55,122 nucleotides of DNA from Candidatus Binataceae bacterium (GCA_035508495.1 DATJMX010000069.1:1-55122), one strand, 5' to 3'; counted from the stretch's first letter, positions 41,377 to 50,230 are shown. Made by a program: numbers and translations. The notes: a model not told the origin generated them from the sequence alone.

Positions 41377-43089
41377 GTGTCTCAAAATTCACGGACCTTT
41401 CGCATCGGCGTGCTGGTGTGCGCGCTGCTGATATCCACAATTCTTGCGACGCCCAGCTCGGGCGCGGCGCAGCTCTTCGGATGGTTGCCGATTTTCCGGC
41501 CAACTCCCACGCGCACGCCGACGCCCAAACCTACTGCGACGCCGACTCGCACGCCGACCCCCACACCAACGCGCACCCGCACCGCGACCCCCACTGCAAC
41601 GGCTACCACCACTTCAACCGCGACATCCACACCCGGCGCCACTCCGACGCCGACCGCGACCGCCAGCACCACGGCTACCGCGACGGCGACCCCGACCGTG
41701 ACTTCGACTGCCACTCCGACCGCATCGGCCACACCTACTCAAACAGCCACCGCCACGGCGACTGCTACCGAGACGGCGACCGCAACTGCAACTGCAACTC
41801 AGACGGCGACGCCTTCTCCGAGTGCGACGGCATCTGCAACCGCAACCGCAACGGCGACCTCAACGGCCACAGGCACTCCATCGCCGAGCTCCACACCGAC
41901 GCCTTGCATCACGATCACCGCGCCCACGAACGACAGCACCGTGAGCGGCACCAGCGTCGCGATCACGACCAGGGACACCTGCCCCAAACTCTGGTTCGAA
42001 ACGCTCCAGGTTGACGGTACGCAATCGGGCGCCTTCGCGCCCGGAAAAGTGGTGTTCAACAGCACGACCGTCAGCGACGGCACCCATACGATCACTGTGA
42101 CCAGCCAAAGCGAAAACCCGAACTCCGTCGTTCTTGGTACTGCTTCCGAGACACTAACCGTGAACAATAGCGGGCTCTCGTCGAACGTCGGTCCGACGCC
42201 CACCGCGAGTCCGACTCCAGGCGGACCGCACTATTCGATGCTCGGTCCGGCAGCGACGTTGCCGACCGAATCATCATGCGCGGCGCAAGTGAACGCTTCG
42301 CCGATTGCCGAGAGCGCGCCCTGGAACGAGGACGACGGCACTGGCTACAACTCCAACCAGAGCCCTGCGGGTGGCGTGCCGAGCTACTTCTATCAAAACG
42401 CACCATGCTGCACGGAGCTGCCGAATGCGGATTTCCAGACCGTCGATGGCGCCTACGCGGGAACGACTGACGACATCTTCCGCGTCTATGCCTGCAAGTG
42501 GGGGATCGACGAGGATTACATTCGCGCCCAGGCTTACATCGAATCTCATTGGCATCAGGATTGCGCCGCGGCGCATGGCGGCAGCGGATGCGCAGAGGGC
42601 GGCGACGAGAACAATCCATCGGGATGCGTGAGTGGACTGCCTGTCACTGCTCTCACGCCCAATGGTCAATTCTGCGGCCTCGAAGGATTTGGCGGACTCG
42701 CGATGCCAAATCTGTATGCCTCGTGGTCAATCGTGCAGAACAAGGTCTTCTACGAATGGATGACGTGGCCGATGATGGGGGAATCGACACCCTTCGGGGT
42801 GGATTTCCGCTACGCCGAGATGCGTGGATGCGTGAACGGCGACCAGTATGGCTATTTCGACGCGCAAAGCCCGAGCGGCGCGACTGACTATGAGAACGCG
42901 GTCGCGGCCGCCGAGAGTAATCCCAGTGGCGCCTCGAAAATTTCCGGCTGGACCAACCTGCAGTACCTCGCCTACGGCTGTATCGACACACACTACAGCG
43001 GCAACTGGTTCAGCGGCAGCACCGACTCGTATCTGAGCGAGTTCCTGAGCACTCTGAGCAGCGCGCCGTGGCCGGGAGGGAACCAATAG
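41377..43089 (+). CDS. Secreted Thr/Ala/Pro-rich protein with Ig-like and lytic-transglycosylase-like domains
   Basis: A 570-residue exported protein. The signal peptide (about 1-33, ending SSGAAQ) is followed by about 135 residues of Thr-Pro and Thr-Ala repeats, a flexible, probably wall-spanning linker. An Ig-like or cadherin-like beta domain of about 90 residues follows (CITITAPTNDSTVSGTSVAI to SETLTVNN). A second short Thr/Pro linker leads to a C-terminal domain of about 270 residues. That domain contains DEDYIRAQAYIESHWHQD, where Glu389 lies in an E-S-x-W context like the catalytic Glu of lytic transglycosylases, and many paired cysteines. GTG 41377 is chosen because AAGGG lies 7 nt upstream; GTG 41362 is an alternative. 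It likely cuts or binds peptidoglycan or another glycan outside the cell. Confidence 0.75.
   Translation: MSQNSRTFRIGVLVCALLISTILATPSSGAAQLFGWLPIFRPTPTRTPTPKPTATPTRTPTPTPTRTRTATPTATATTTSTATSTPGATPTPTATASTTATATATPTVTSTATPTASATPTQTATATATATETATATATATQTATPSPSATASATATATATSTATGTPSPSSTPTPCITITAPTNDSTVSGTSVAITTRDTCPKLWFETLQVDGTQSGAFAPGKVVFNSTTVSDGTHTITVTSQSENPNSVVLGTASETLTVNNSGLSSNVGPTPTASPTPGGPHYSMLGPAATLPTESSCAAQVNASPIAESAPWNEDDGTGYNSNQSPAGGVPSYFYQNAPCCTELPNADFQTVDGAYAGTTDDIFRVYACKWGIDEDYIRAQAYIESHWHQDCAAAHGGSGCAEGGDENNPSGCVSGLPVTALTPNGQFCGLEGFGGLAMPNLYASWSIVQNKVFYEWMTWPMMGESTPFGVDFRYAEMRGCVNGDQYGYFDAQSPSGATDYENAVAAAESNPSGASKISGWTNLQYLAYGCIDTHYSGNWFSGSTDSYLSEFLSTLSSAPWPGGNQ
41508..41910 (+). repeat. 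Degenerate hexanucleotide coding repeat (Thr-Pro / Thr-Ala)
   Basis: A run of about 400 bases with period six, roughly ACNCCN early and ACNGCN later, encodes T-P-T-P, T-R-T-P and then T-A-T-A units. Third positions vary, so the peptide is kept by selection rather than by recent copying. The opposite strand stays open as a Val/Ala/Gly-rich frame, an artefact of the repeat. Confidence 0.85.
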
Positions 43090-43166
43090 GCGGCCGTAAC
43101 CTTTTGCGATGCGCGCAGTTTAGAGGCTAGGAGCAAGCGGTCGCGCTCGACTCCGGGAGAGCCCTG

Positions 43167-43556
43167 ATGAGCACGCACAACAGTTTCACCCGCGACGGCT
43201 TCGGGCAGGTGCGGCCTTACCTGTTCGGCCGCCTCGATCTTGCCGACTTCATCCGAACGGTTTTCGGCGCGCAGGAACTGAGCCGCCACAAGCTCGGCGA
43301 CAAGGCTTTTCATATCGAGGCCAGGATCGGCGATTCCGTCGTCGTGCTCGAAGTCGCCGATCCGCCGCATGCCGCGGGCAAACCTAACTCGACCTACGTC
43401 TATGTTCCCAATGTCGATGCCGCCTACAAGCGCGCGCTCGGCGCGGGCGCGACCACGATGCGCGCGCCGGCGGATCAGCCTTACGACGAGCGCAACTGCG
43501 GCGTCGTCGATTCTTTCGGCAATACCTGGTGGATCGCGACGATGCTGAATCGTTAG
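43167..43556 (+). CDS. VOC (glyoxalase/bleomycin resistance) family protein
   Basis: A 129-residue protein with the paired beta-alpha-beta-beta-beta modules of the vicinal oxygen chelate fold. Tokens are VRPYLFGRLDLADFIRTVFG, HIEARIGDSVVVLEVADP, STYVYVPNVDAAYKRALGAG and the ending DSFGNTWWIATMLNR. This subgroup (YnaP/PhnB-like) has W-x-I-A-T near the end. It may bind a small substrate or antibiotic; catalysis is unproven. Its stop overlaps the stop of the convergent cupin gene by 4 nt. Confidence 0.8.
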   Translation: MSTHNSFTRDGFGQVRPYLFGRLDLADFIRTVFGAQELSRHKLGDKAFHIEARIGDSVVVLEVADPPHAAGKPNSTYVYVPNVDAAYKRALGAGATTMRAPADQPYDERNCGVVDSFGNTWWIATMLNR

Positions 43557-43936
43557 CGCGGCGCCTGCCACGGCAGCGGCATCGCAGTGTCGTCGGCGTG
43601 GCGGACCTTCACCGGGGCGGCGCTGAGCGCGGCAATGAGGACCATCTTACTATCGCCGGTGTTGGCAATCTGATGAATCACATCGGCCGGGATGATCAGC
43701 GTCGAGTTCGGACCAAAGGCCGTGCCCTTGCCCTCGATCGTCAGCGTGCCTGAGCCTTCGAGGATCACGATCGCCTCCTCGCAGGCGTGACGATGAACCG
43801 GCGTCGCCGCGCCGGCCTCGATCGCCTGGCCCCAGACCTCGAGATTCTTCATTCCATGCTCAGGTCCCGCGAAGGTGCGATGGTTCAGACCTGGCAGATT
43901 GAATTCCGTCTGTGACGCATTGTTTACAACGGGCAT
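43553..43936 (-). CDS. Cupin domain protein
   Basis: A 127-residue single-domain cupin. Motif 1 (G-x5-H-x-H-x4-E-x6-G) appears as GAATPVHRHACEEAIVILEGSG, and motif 2 (G-x5-P-x-x-x-x-H-x3-N) as FGPNSTLIIPADVIHQIANTG. Metal-ligand His and Glu residues are therefore intact, so it can bind a metal. The start is ATG 43936; the frame extends upstream into the next gene without a better site. It lies 25 nt downstream of the alpha/beta hydrolase gene on the same strand. This pairing is common in lactone or aromatic catabolism, but the reaction is unknown. Confidence 0.85.
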   Translation of the reverse strand: MPVVNNASQTEFNLPGLNHRTFAGPEHGMKNLEVWGQAIEAGAATPVHRHACEEAIVILEGSGTLTIEGKGTAFGPNSTLIIPADVIHQIANTGDSKMVLIAALSAAPVKVRHADDTAMPLPWQAPR

Positions 43937-43961
43937 GTCGTTCGTCTCCGGGTGAAATCGG

Positions 43962-44777
43962 TCATGCCCGCTCGCGATGCTCAAGGAGGAAATCTGGCAC
44001 CGCGCGGTTGAATGCCTCGGGCTGCTCAATATTACTCAGATGCCCCGCCCCTTCAATGATCGTGAGGCGCGCGCCGGCGATGCGCCGCGCCATCGCTTGC
44101 GAGATCGCAGGAGGAGTCAGCGTGTCCTCGCCGCCGACCACAACATGCGTCGGGACCGCGATCTTTTCCAGCTCGAACTTGCGCGCGTAGTTCACCGATC
44201 CCGCGATCGTTTTCAAATACGACTCCTTGTGGAGCGCCGACATGCTCGCGACCAGCCGCTCGAAGACTCCCGCCCGCGGATTCTTGCCTATCAAAGTCCG
44301 CGCTACGGCCGGCGCCATGTCGCTCGGCTCCTTGCCCGCGAGCAGTGGCTCCTGGCGCAGCCGGATGAACTCGCTGCGCTGCGCCTCCGACAAATGGCCG
44401 AACCCCGGCATCGAATCGCACAAGGTGAGCGTTGCAACGCGATCCGGAAATCGCTCAGCGAAATCCAGTGCGATCACGCCGCCCATCGAAAGGCCAATCA
44501 CATGCGCGCGGCGTGCGTCGAAATGATCGAGCACGCGGCGCAGATCCCTCGCGAAGTCCGCAAAGTCCAGCGCGCCTTCATAATGGTCGCTGTCGCCGTA
44601 GCCGCGCGCATCCCATGCGATCGCATGAAAGTCGCCGGCAAAGGCGCGAAGCTGCTCGCGCCAGTTGGTGCGATTCCCACCGATGCCGTGCAGGAAAATC
44701 GCAACCGGCCCTGCGCCGATATGCTCGACCGCAATCCGCGGCGTTCCAGGAACCAGCACTTTCACAGGCTCGGTCAT
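43962..44777 (-). CDS. Alpha/beta hydrolase, enol-lactonase-like
   Basis: A 271-residue soluble hydrolase. The motifs are AIFLHGIGGNRTNWREQL (oxyanion hole), AWDARGYGDSD, nucleophile Ser in VIGLSMGGVIALDFAERFPD, the acid in VVVGGEDTLTPPA and the His in IEGAGHLSNIEQPEAFN. This layout matches 3-oxoadipate enol-lactonases (PcaD) and related C-C hydrolases, but no beta-ketoadipate genes are near. It heads a two-gene unit with the cupin gene. The 231-nt region before it is shared with the cyclase gene on the other strand. Confidence 0.87.
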   Translation of the reverse strand: MTEPVKVLVPGTPRIAVEHIGAGPVAIFLHGIGGNRTNWREQLRAFAGDFHAIAWDARGYGDSDHYEGALDFADFARDLRRVLDHFDARRAHVIGLSMGGVIALDFAERFPDRVATLTLCDSMPGFGHLSEAQRSEFIRLRQEPLLAGKEPSDMAPAVARTLIGKNPRAGVFERLVASMSALHKESYLKTIAGSVNYARKFELEKIAVPTHVVVGGEDTLTPPAISQAMARRIAGARLTIIEGAGHLSNIEQPEAFNRAVPDFLLEHRERA

Positions 44778-44904
44778 CGCCTAAGCACCTATCAGGGATC
44801 GCAGTTTGTATGCACGCATGGCACAGAGTTTTCGCAACCGGCCGTTAACGATCTGCCAGGCACTCGACATCTTGCGTCGCCAATGGATACAATAACATGT
44901 CAAG

Positions 44905-44932
44905 TTGATTTAAAACATGATTGAGTTATAAA
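44905..44932 (+). promoter_or_regulatory. Candidate sigma-70-like promoter of the cyclase gene
   Basis: TTGATT (44905-44910) and TATAAA (44927-44932) are separated by 16 nt inside a locally AT-rich stretch (about 44880-44965). They match the -35 and -10 consensus at 4/6 and 5/6 positions. Transcription would start near 44940, giving an untranslated leader of about 70 nt before GTG 45009. Confidence 0.45.
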
Positions 44933-45008
44933 GTTCATTAGAAAGAATAGCTGAGTTATTTAGAGTCCTCGCGGTAGTGCCAGGACTGCGAGGGATCGGC
45001 AAATTATC

Positions 45009-48000
45009 GTGGCTCGGTCAGGCACAGTCACTCTTCTCTTCACCGACCTGGTCAACTCGACCAGCCACCTGCAAGACGCGGGTGACGAAGCCGGTCAACG
45101 CTTTTTCCGCGCTCATCACAAATTGATTACCGACGCGGTCACGGGCTGCGGCGGCGAGGAATTGCAATGGCTCGGCGACGGCGTGCTGGCCGCGTTTGGA
45201 TCGACAGCCGACGCCGTGCGGAGCGCGATCAAAATTCAGCAGACGGCGCGGCGCCCGATCGGCAACGTGCGTTTCGAGATCCGGATCGGGATTCATTCCG
45301 GCGAAGCAATGCGCCGCGAGGAAGGCTATTTCGGCGCCGCGGTGGTGATCGCACGCCGGCTATGCGACCGCGCCGAGGCGGGCCAGATTCTGTGCAGCAC
45401 GATGGTGGCGAACCTGCTGAACTCGCGCCACGCGTTTACCTTTGGCGAGATCGGACCGCTACAGCTCAAGGGAATCGTCGAGCCAATCGTCGCTTGCGAA
45501 GTGCATTACGAGCGCAACGATCCCGTCGCTCTGCTCAACCGCACCCCGTTTGTCGGCCGCGCGGTGCAGATGGAGCGCCTGCTTGCGAAGTTGGAACTCG
45601 CGTCAAACGGGCACGGTGCCGTCGCGATGCTCGTCGGCGAGCCGGGAATCGGTAAGACGCGCGCGCTCGAGGAATTTTCCGACGTGGCGCGACAGCGCAA
45701 CGCGATTGTCTTGCGCGGCGCATGTTACGACGGCGAATTTCAGCGGCCATACGGTCCGTTCGCCGAAGTCATTGGCGCGTACGCGCAAGCGGCCTCGTTG
45801 GATCACCTGAAAAAGGTGCTCGGCCACAGCGCTTCAACGATTGCGCGCATCGCGCCCGGTTTGCGGCATTACCTCGGCGATGTTCCAGAGCCGTCGGCCC
45901 TCGACAAAGACGAAGAGCGCTTTCGCCTGCTCGATGCGGTCGCACAATCGCTGATCTCGATTGCGCAACTATCGCCGCTCGTTCTGATCCTCGACGATCT
46001 CCATTGGGCGGATCGCGGCACGGTGGCGATGCTCAACCATGTTGGACACTTTGTCGCGTCGAATCCGATCCTGCTGATCGGGGCCTATCGCGACAGCGAA
46101 GTCGGCCGGCTCCATCCGCTTTCCGCAGCGCTCGCGGCCATCAGGCGCACGCGCGATTTCGAGTCCATCGCGCTCGAAGGACTCGGCGCCACAGACGTCG
46201 CCGAGCTTCTCGGGATCATCGGCGATCAAACCGCACCGGCGCAGCTGGTCCAGACGCTCGAGGCAGAGACCGATGGAAACCCGTTTTTCATCCGCGAAGT
46301 TCTGCTGCACCTGGTCGAGGAAGGAAAAATCCTGAGCGCCGGACAGAGCTGGACGTCCGAACTCAGCATCGAAGAGCTGGGGATTCCCGAGGGCGTGCGC
46401 GAAATCATCGAACGCAGACTGATGCGTCTCTCGGATGACGCGAGAAGCCTGCTGACGGTGGGCGCGGCGTTCAAGGGCGAGTTCTCATTTGATGTCGCCG
46501 CCTCGGTCGCGGGTCTGAGCGACGACGCGGCATTGAGCGCAACCGACGAGGCGCTCGAAGCGCAATTGCTGCGCCCCGGCACCGTCGCCGACAACTTCGA
46601 CTTCACCCACGCCTTGATCCGGCATTCGCTTTACTCCCAGCTCAACCCGGCGCGCCGCATCCGATTGCATCGGCGAATCGCGGAAACGATGGATCGCCAA
46701 TGGGGCGACGAGGCGGCCGAACATGCGGCCGAAGTTGCGTATCACTTCTGGCGCGGCGCGGCAGCATTGGGCCGTGAGCATCGCGGTGTTGACTATGCGA
46801 TAGCAGCCGCTAACTACGCCGAGAAGGCATATGCCTATGACGAGCTCGCGAGCTTTCTGCGCATCGCGATCGAACTGTTGTCCGCGACCGATCCTCGGCG
46901 GCAGGAGCTGCTGGTGCGTCTCGGCACGACGCTTACCTGGACGCAGCAGGAACAAGAGGCGCTGACCGTCATCAACGAAGTCGCAGGTCTGATTGAAACC
47001 GCATCGGGACCCGGCGCCAGCGCCGATTATCTCGAGACCGCCGCGAGATCGATGCATTTCGCGGGCTTGGCCAGCGGCTCGTGGGAGCTCGCGCGCAAGG
47101 GCTTGGAGCGCATCGGCGAACGACGCGACATTACCTGGGCGAGTCTCGCCGAGCTCGATCGCATCCGCATTGACGCCAGCGACCCCGAGAGCCATGGAAT
47201 TCGCCGCGATTCGCCCGAGTTACGCGAGTGGCGCGCGACCATGAAGCGGCTGCCGATCGACCAGGTGATTGCGCACGGAATCGAACCGGCATTCGATTCG
47301 CGCGAAGAAACATTGAGAACTCCCGAAGCGCCGGCGAGTTGCCTGACCTTCCTGGCCGGCGACTATCGGCGCAGCCTGTCGATTTGGGAGCACGATGCCG
47401 GCGATCAGGAGCGCATGGGACGCATCGTCAAGGCGATGAGCTCGTGGGCCAATGTCGCGCGCTGTTACATCGCAATCGGTGATTTTGCGGCCGGCCAGGC
47501 GGCCTACGATCGCGCATGCGCTTTATCGGCGCGCACAACAGGCCAATCCGGACATCACCTGAGCCTCGCTTCAGTGAAGCAGGAGATGCTCATCGCGCTC
47601 GACTGCGGATGGGAAAGCATGCTGGGTGAGTCGAGCTACATCTCGCAGCCTTCGATCGAAACGCGCTGGGCGTTCGCCTCGATTTGCTCGACTGCCGCGT
47701 ACATTTTTGCGCGCCTCGGCAATAGCCACGCCGCGTTGCAATGGCTGTCGATGGTCCCGCCTGCGCTCGAAGTTGGCGCGCCGTGCTTCCCCATCTATGG
47801 CATCGCGGCCTGCAACGCGGCATTCGCGCTGTGGTTGATGAATCGAACCGATCACGCCGAGATTATCGAGCGCAACCTGCGCGACAGGATGCTGCCCACC
47901 GATTTTCGACCGCCGATGCGCGATTGCCGGCTCTCGATCGCGCGCCTGTGCGCGCTGCAAAACCGACCTGACGAGGCGCGCCAGTGGTTCGCCGCGGCCC

Positions 48001-48215
48001 GCATCGCGCTCGACGAGCAAGGCGCGCGGCCAATGCGAGCGATCGTCGATTTCGATGAAGCCTTGATGTTCATCCGGCGCGGCTGCGGCGAAGATCGCGA
48101 ACGCGCGAAACCCCTACTCTGCTGCGCCCTCAATCAGTTCAAAGAACTGGCAATGACGGGCTGGATAAAACGCGCCGGCGACCTCATGAGCGAGAACTCA
48201 CCATCTTCCTCGTAA
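45009..48215 (+). CDS. Class III cyclase-AAA ATPase regulatory protein
   Basis: A 1068-residue multidomain protein. The N-terminal class III nucleotide cyclase domain (about 1-170) has metal Asp13 in LLFTDLVNST and Asp57 in WLGDGVLAAF, plus RIGIHSGEAMRREEGYFGAA. A large NTPase domain follows (about 180-500) with Walker A GEPGIGKT at 210-217 and Walker B in SPLVLILDDLHWAD. The remaining 500 residues are helical, TPR-like repeats. This cyclase-AAA-TPR layout is frequent in actinobacterial and soil bacterial signalling proteins, and no C-terminal LuxR HTH is seen. Whether it makes cAMP is unclear, because the substrate-specifying residues were not checked. The start is GTG with a distant GAGGGA. 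Confidence 0.87.
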   Translation: MARSGTVTLLFTDLVNSTSHLQDAGDEAGQRFFRAHHKLITDAVTGCGGEELQWLGDGVLAAFGSTADAVRSAIKIQQTARRPIGNVRFEIRIGIHSGEAMRREEGYFGAAVVIARRLCDRAEAGQILCSTMVANLLNSRHAFTFGEIGPLQLKGIVEPIVACEVHYERNDPVALLNRTPFVGRAVQMERLLAKLELASNGHGAVAMLVGEPGIGKTRALEEFSDVARQRNAIVLRGACYDGEFQRPYGPFAEVIGAYAQAASLDHLKKVLGHSASTIARIAPGLRHYLGDVPEPSALDKDEERFRLLDAVAQSLISIAQLSPLVLILDDLHWADRGTVAMLNHVGHFVASNPILLIGAYRDSEVGRLHPLSAALAAIRRTRDFESIALEGLGATDVAELLGIIGDQTAPAQLVQTLEAETDGNPFFIREVLLHLVEEGKILSAGQSWTSELSIEELGIPEGVREIIERRLMRLSDDARSLLTVGAAFKGEFSFDVAASVAGLSDDAALSATDEALEAQLLRPGTVADNFDFTHALIRHSLYSQLNPARRIRLHRRIAETMDRQWGDEAAEHAAEVAYHFWRGAAALGREHRGVDYAIAAANYAEKAYAYDELASFLRIAIELLSATDPRRQELLVRLGTTLTWTQQEQEALTVINEVAGLIETASGPGASADYLETAARSMHFAGLASGSWELARKGLERIGERRDITWASLAELDRIRIDASDPESHGIRRDSPELREWRATMKRLPIDQVIAHGIEPAFDSREETLRTPEAPASCLTFLAGDYRRSLSIWEHDAGDQERMGRIVKAMSSWANVARCYIAIGDFAAGQAAYDRACALSARTTGQSGHHLSLASVKQEMLIALDCGWESMLGESSYISQPSIETRWAFASICSTAAYIFARLGNSHAALQWLSMVPPALEVGAPCFPIYGIAACNAAFALWLMNRTDHAEIIERNLRDRMLPTDFRPPMRDCRLSIARLCALQNRPDEARQWFAAARIALDEQGARPMRAIVDFDEALMFIRRGCGEDRERAKPLLCCALNQFKELAMTGWIKRAGDLMSENSPSSS

Positions 48216-48270
48216 CAATCGCCGCAGCTACTTGCCCCGCTTCTTGAGCGTCTGTTAGTTTCACCTGTCC

Positions 48271-48289
48271 GGCGCGCATCTGGCGCGCC
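48271..48289 (+). terminator. Hairpin after the cyclase gene
   Basis: GGCGCGC-ATCTG-GCGCGCC forms a perfect 7-bp GC stem and is followed by AACTTATTT. It lies 55 nt after the cyclase stop and 20 nt before the tRNA gene, so it probably ends the cyclase transcript. Confidence 0.5.
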
Positions 48290-48308
48290 AACTTATTTCA
48301 GGCTCAAA

Positions 48309-48386
48309 GTCCCCGTCGTCTAGCTCGGCCTAGGACACCGGCCTTTCACGTCGGTAACACGGGTTCAAATCCCGTCGGGGACGCCA
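48309..48386 (+). tRNA. tRNA-Glu (anticodon TTC)
   Basis: The sequence folds as a complete cloverleaf. The acceptor is GTCCCCG paired with CGGGGAC, the D-arm region is TCTAGCTCGGCCTAGGA, the anticodon loop is CTTTCAC with anticodon TTC, the T-arm is ACGGGTTCAAATCCCGT, and discriminator G is followed by an encoded CCA. Including CCA it spans 78 nt. The 3' half is the attachment site of the integrative element to the right and overlaps the integrase gene on the other strand. Confidence 0.95.
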
Positions 48387-49698
48387 AGATTCCTGAGGAA
48401 ATTCCTGAGTTTCCCGCGTCTGAGCTGTCCTGGTTTGAACACCGGTGTTCAAACTGAGCGGCATCAGGAAGGTTCCGAAAGCTGGAACCGGCAATCTTGG
48501 AGAGCTCAAACGCATCGGTTTCGGAGGTGTGCACGTACCTGCCGTAGTGCTTAAGGAGGGTTGCCACTGCCACTCCAGTTTGATCCGAGAGCCACGCCAG
48601 GCTGACGCCGTTGGTCAGCGCGAGCGAGATGTAGGTGTCCTTTGTAGAATACAGGTCCCGCAGCGGCGACACCTTCAGCGCTCTCTGTGCGTCGCGAAAC
48701 AGGTCGTAAAAATTCGCGGGATTGATCGGTTCTCCGCGAACGTTTTGAAACAGATAATCGCCGGATGCTCTCAACTGGATGAGCGGCTTCAACACATCGA
48801 TGGTTTCCAGTGTGAGGCGGACAGCGCGTCGCGCGCGCTGCGTCTTGGGTGCGGTTTCGAAGCCGAGGTGTCGGGAGCGTTCGACCTGAATCGTTCCAGC
48901 GCGCAAGCTGACATTTCCTACCCGCAACCCCACTGCTTCGGACGGTCTCATCCCAGTGAAGAACAAGGTATGCGCGAGGGCATAATAAGCGTAGTGCGGC
49001 CGGGTGTCGTTGAACCCGCCAACTTTCCAGTTCCTGCTTTTGAAGTACTGGAGGATTCGATCGCGTTCCTCGGCCTCAAATGGCGAAGGACCGGGGACGA
49101 TCTTTTCGGGCCATCTCAACTTGGGAAAAGGGAACGCGGCCGGAACTTCTTCTTGCAGTGCCTCCCGCATCATGGCTCGAAGTGACCCGTCAATCGCGTT
49201 CCTTATCGTCTTTTCAGACAGACCTCTTGCCCGGAGTTGTGCCCTGAGGTCTTCGAGGTGCGCCAAACTGAGAGCAGAGACTGACAGATTGCCCAGGAAG
49301 CCCAAAATATAGCGACGAAAGTGGCTCTTGTAGTCCCTCACCAGCGACTCCCGAAAAGCCGGCGAATTCTTGGTCGTGATCCAACGTTCGTAGAATTCAC
49401 CTAGCGTCGGGACCGGCTGGTCCGGCGCAATCACCGGCCGAAGAAAATAATTCGCTCGGTTCCCGTTCGGAAACCATTTGAGATAATCAAAAACGCCGGC
49501 GCGGATTTCGGCGCCAATGTAAGCGGCTTGCTTTTCTGCGAGCCGACGATTGCGAGATGTATCATCGAGCACCGTCGCCTCAGCGAAGAAGCGCCGGCGG
49601 CCGTTTGGCAATTTCCATCGAAAGCGGAAGCGAAGCCGTCCGGCGGGCGTCGTTTCAACAAAGCAGGCTTGGCGTTTCGCAATCTTCTTAGCCATCAA
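48346..49698 (-). CDS. Tyrosine recombinase (integrase) of the tRNA-Glu element
   Basis: A 450-residue phage-type integrase. The N-terminal arm-binding region includes GVFDYLKWFPNGNR, a core-binding SAM-like domain lies at about 100-195, and the catalytic domain shows Arg in LFFTGMRPSEAVGLRVGNV and box II as YSTKDTYISLALTNGV. In box II the usual R-H-x-x is K-D, a variation known in this subgroup. The Tyr is in LLKHYGRYVHTSE. The last 12 residues (SPTGFEPVLPT) are encoded antisense by the tRNA-Glu 3' half, the classic result of integration next to a tRNA. It is coupled to the excisionase-like gene by a 4-nt overlap. Confidence 0.95.
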   Translation of the reverse strand: MMAKKIAKRQACFVETTPAGRLRFRFRWKLPNGRRRFFAEATVLDDTSRNRRLAEKQAAYIGAEIRAGVFDYLKWFPNGNRANYFLRPVIAPDQPVPTLGEFYERWITTKNSPAFRESLVRDYKSHFRRYILGFLGNLSVSALSLAHLEDLRAQLRARGLSEKTIRNAIDGSLRAMMREALQEEVPAAFPFPKLRWPEKIVPGPSPFEAEERDRILQYFKSRNWKVGGFNDTRPHYAYYALAHTLFFTGMRPSEAVGLRVGNVSLRAGTIQVERSRHLGFETAPKTQRARRAVRLTLETIDVLKPLIQLRASGDYLFQNVRGEPINPANFYDLFRDAQRALKVSPLRDLYSTKDTYISLALTNGVSLAWLSDQTGVAVATLLKHYGRYVHTSETDAFELSKIAGSSFRNLPDAAQFEHRCSNQDSSDAGNSGISSGILASPTGFEPVLPT

Positions 49699-49952
49699 AG
49701 TCGATCGCGATAGTGAGGAATTGCAGTTTCCGGATTTTCGTGACCTGCTTCAATGAAGGCGACGATCGCCTCCCACTTGAGCAGGGGCCTTCGCCCGACA
49801 TGGAAAAAGTGCTCACCTTCGCGAAGAGTTCCTTTGGCGATCATGCTTCGAATCGCCTGTTCGGTCCAAGGGGTGAGAGCGGCCAATTCACGGACGGAAA
49901 GATAAGGCTTTGGACGACTGACAGACTGCTCGGGGCTCATGAGCGTGCTCAC
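49695..49952 (-). CDS. Excisionase-like HTH (MerR/AlpA type) protein
   Basis: An 85-residue protein with a helix-turn-helix in LSVRELAALTPWTEQAIRSM followed by G-x-L and V-G-R-R-P-L-L-K-W, the pattern of AlpA/excisionase DNA-binding domains. Its stop codon overlaps the integrase start (ATGA), so xis-int form a coupled unit. It would bend the attachment sites for excision or regulate the integrase. The promoter and an upstream palindrome lie at 49970-49983. Confidence 0.8.
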   Translation of the reverse strand: MSTLMSPEQSVSRPKPYLSVRELAALTPWTEQAIRSMIAKGTLREGEHFFHVGRRPLLKWEAIVAFIEAGHENPETAIPHYRDRL

Positions 49953-49969
49953 TAATGTATGATATTAGC

Positions 49970-49983
49970 TATCTAGCTAGATA
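49970..49983. promoter_or_regulatory. 14-bp palindrome upstream of the xis-int operon
   Basis: TATCTAGCTAGATA is a perfect palindrome in an AT-rich patch 17 nt upstream of the excisionase start. It is well placed for an operator or a recombination-protein binding site. Confidence 0.45.
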
Positions 49984-50230
49984 TTTCTTGCAAAGTCAAG
50001 GGACATGCCCAAGCTCCCGCCTCCCGAAGGGAAGGGCTTCTCGCGCCGATTGCTGCGCAGCATTGAAGGCGGCGCCCTCTCAATTGAACAAGGAGGGCGG
50101 CGCAGGATTCTGAGTCGCGTGCCGCGGAGTGCTGCACGCGTGACGAGCGAAGCACCCCGCGTGTGAGCGCGGGCGGCGCGGTTGCGAACGGAGCAAGCGC
50201 CACCATTTTGTATGCCGTAGACGTACTGTT
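49984..50230. other. Gap between relaxase and excisionase genes
   Basis: No credible gene is present. CGCCCTC at 50073-50079 pairs with GAGGGCG at 50093-50099 around a 13-nt loop, a possible end of the relaxase transcript. The rest is GC-rich with mixed Arg-coding frames that look like noise. I see no origin of transfer here. Confidence 0.35.

Noticed and set aside
41508..41910. CRISPR or satellite array in the ACNGCN repeat
   Set aside because: The period is six with varied third positions, there are no spacers, and the stretch encodes a Thr-rich linker in frame with a signal peptide and downstream domains.
41382..42203. Val/Ala/Gly-rich frames on the minus strand over the Thr-rich gene
   Set aside because: They arise from reading the repeat backwards; no domain or start signal supports them.
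50073..50099. Origin of transfer between relaxase and excisionase
   Set aside because: The inverted repeat is short and lies downstream of the mobility operon; such origins usually precede the RHH gene, which is outside the window.
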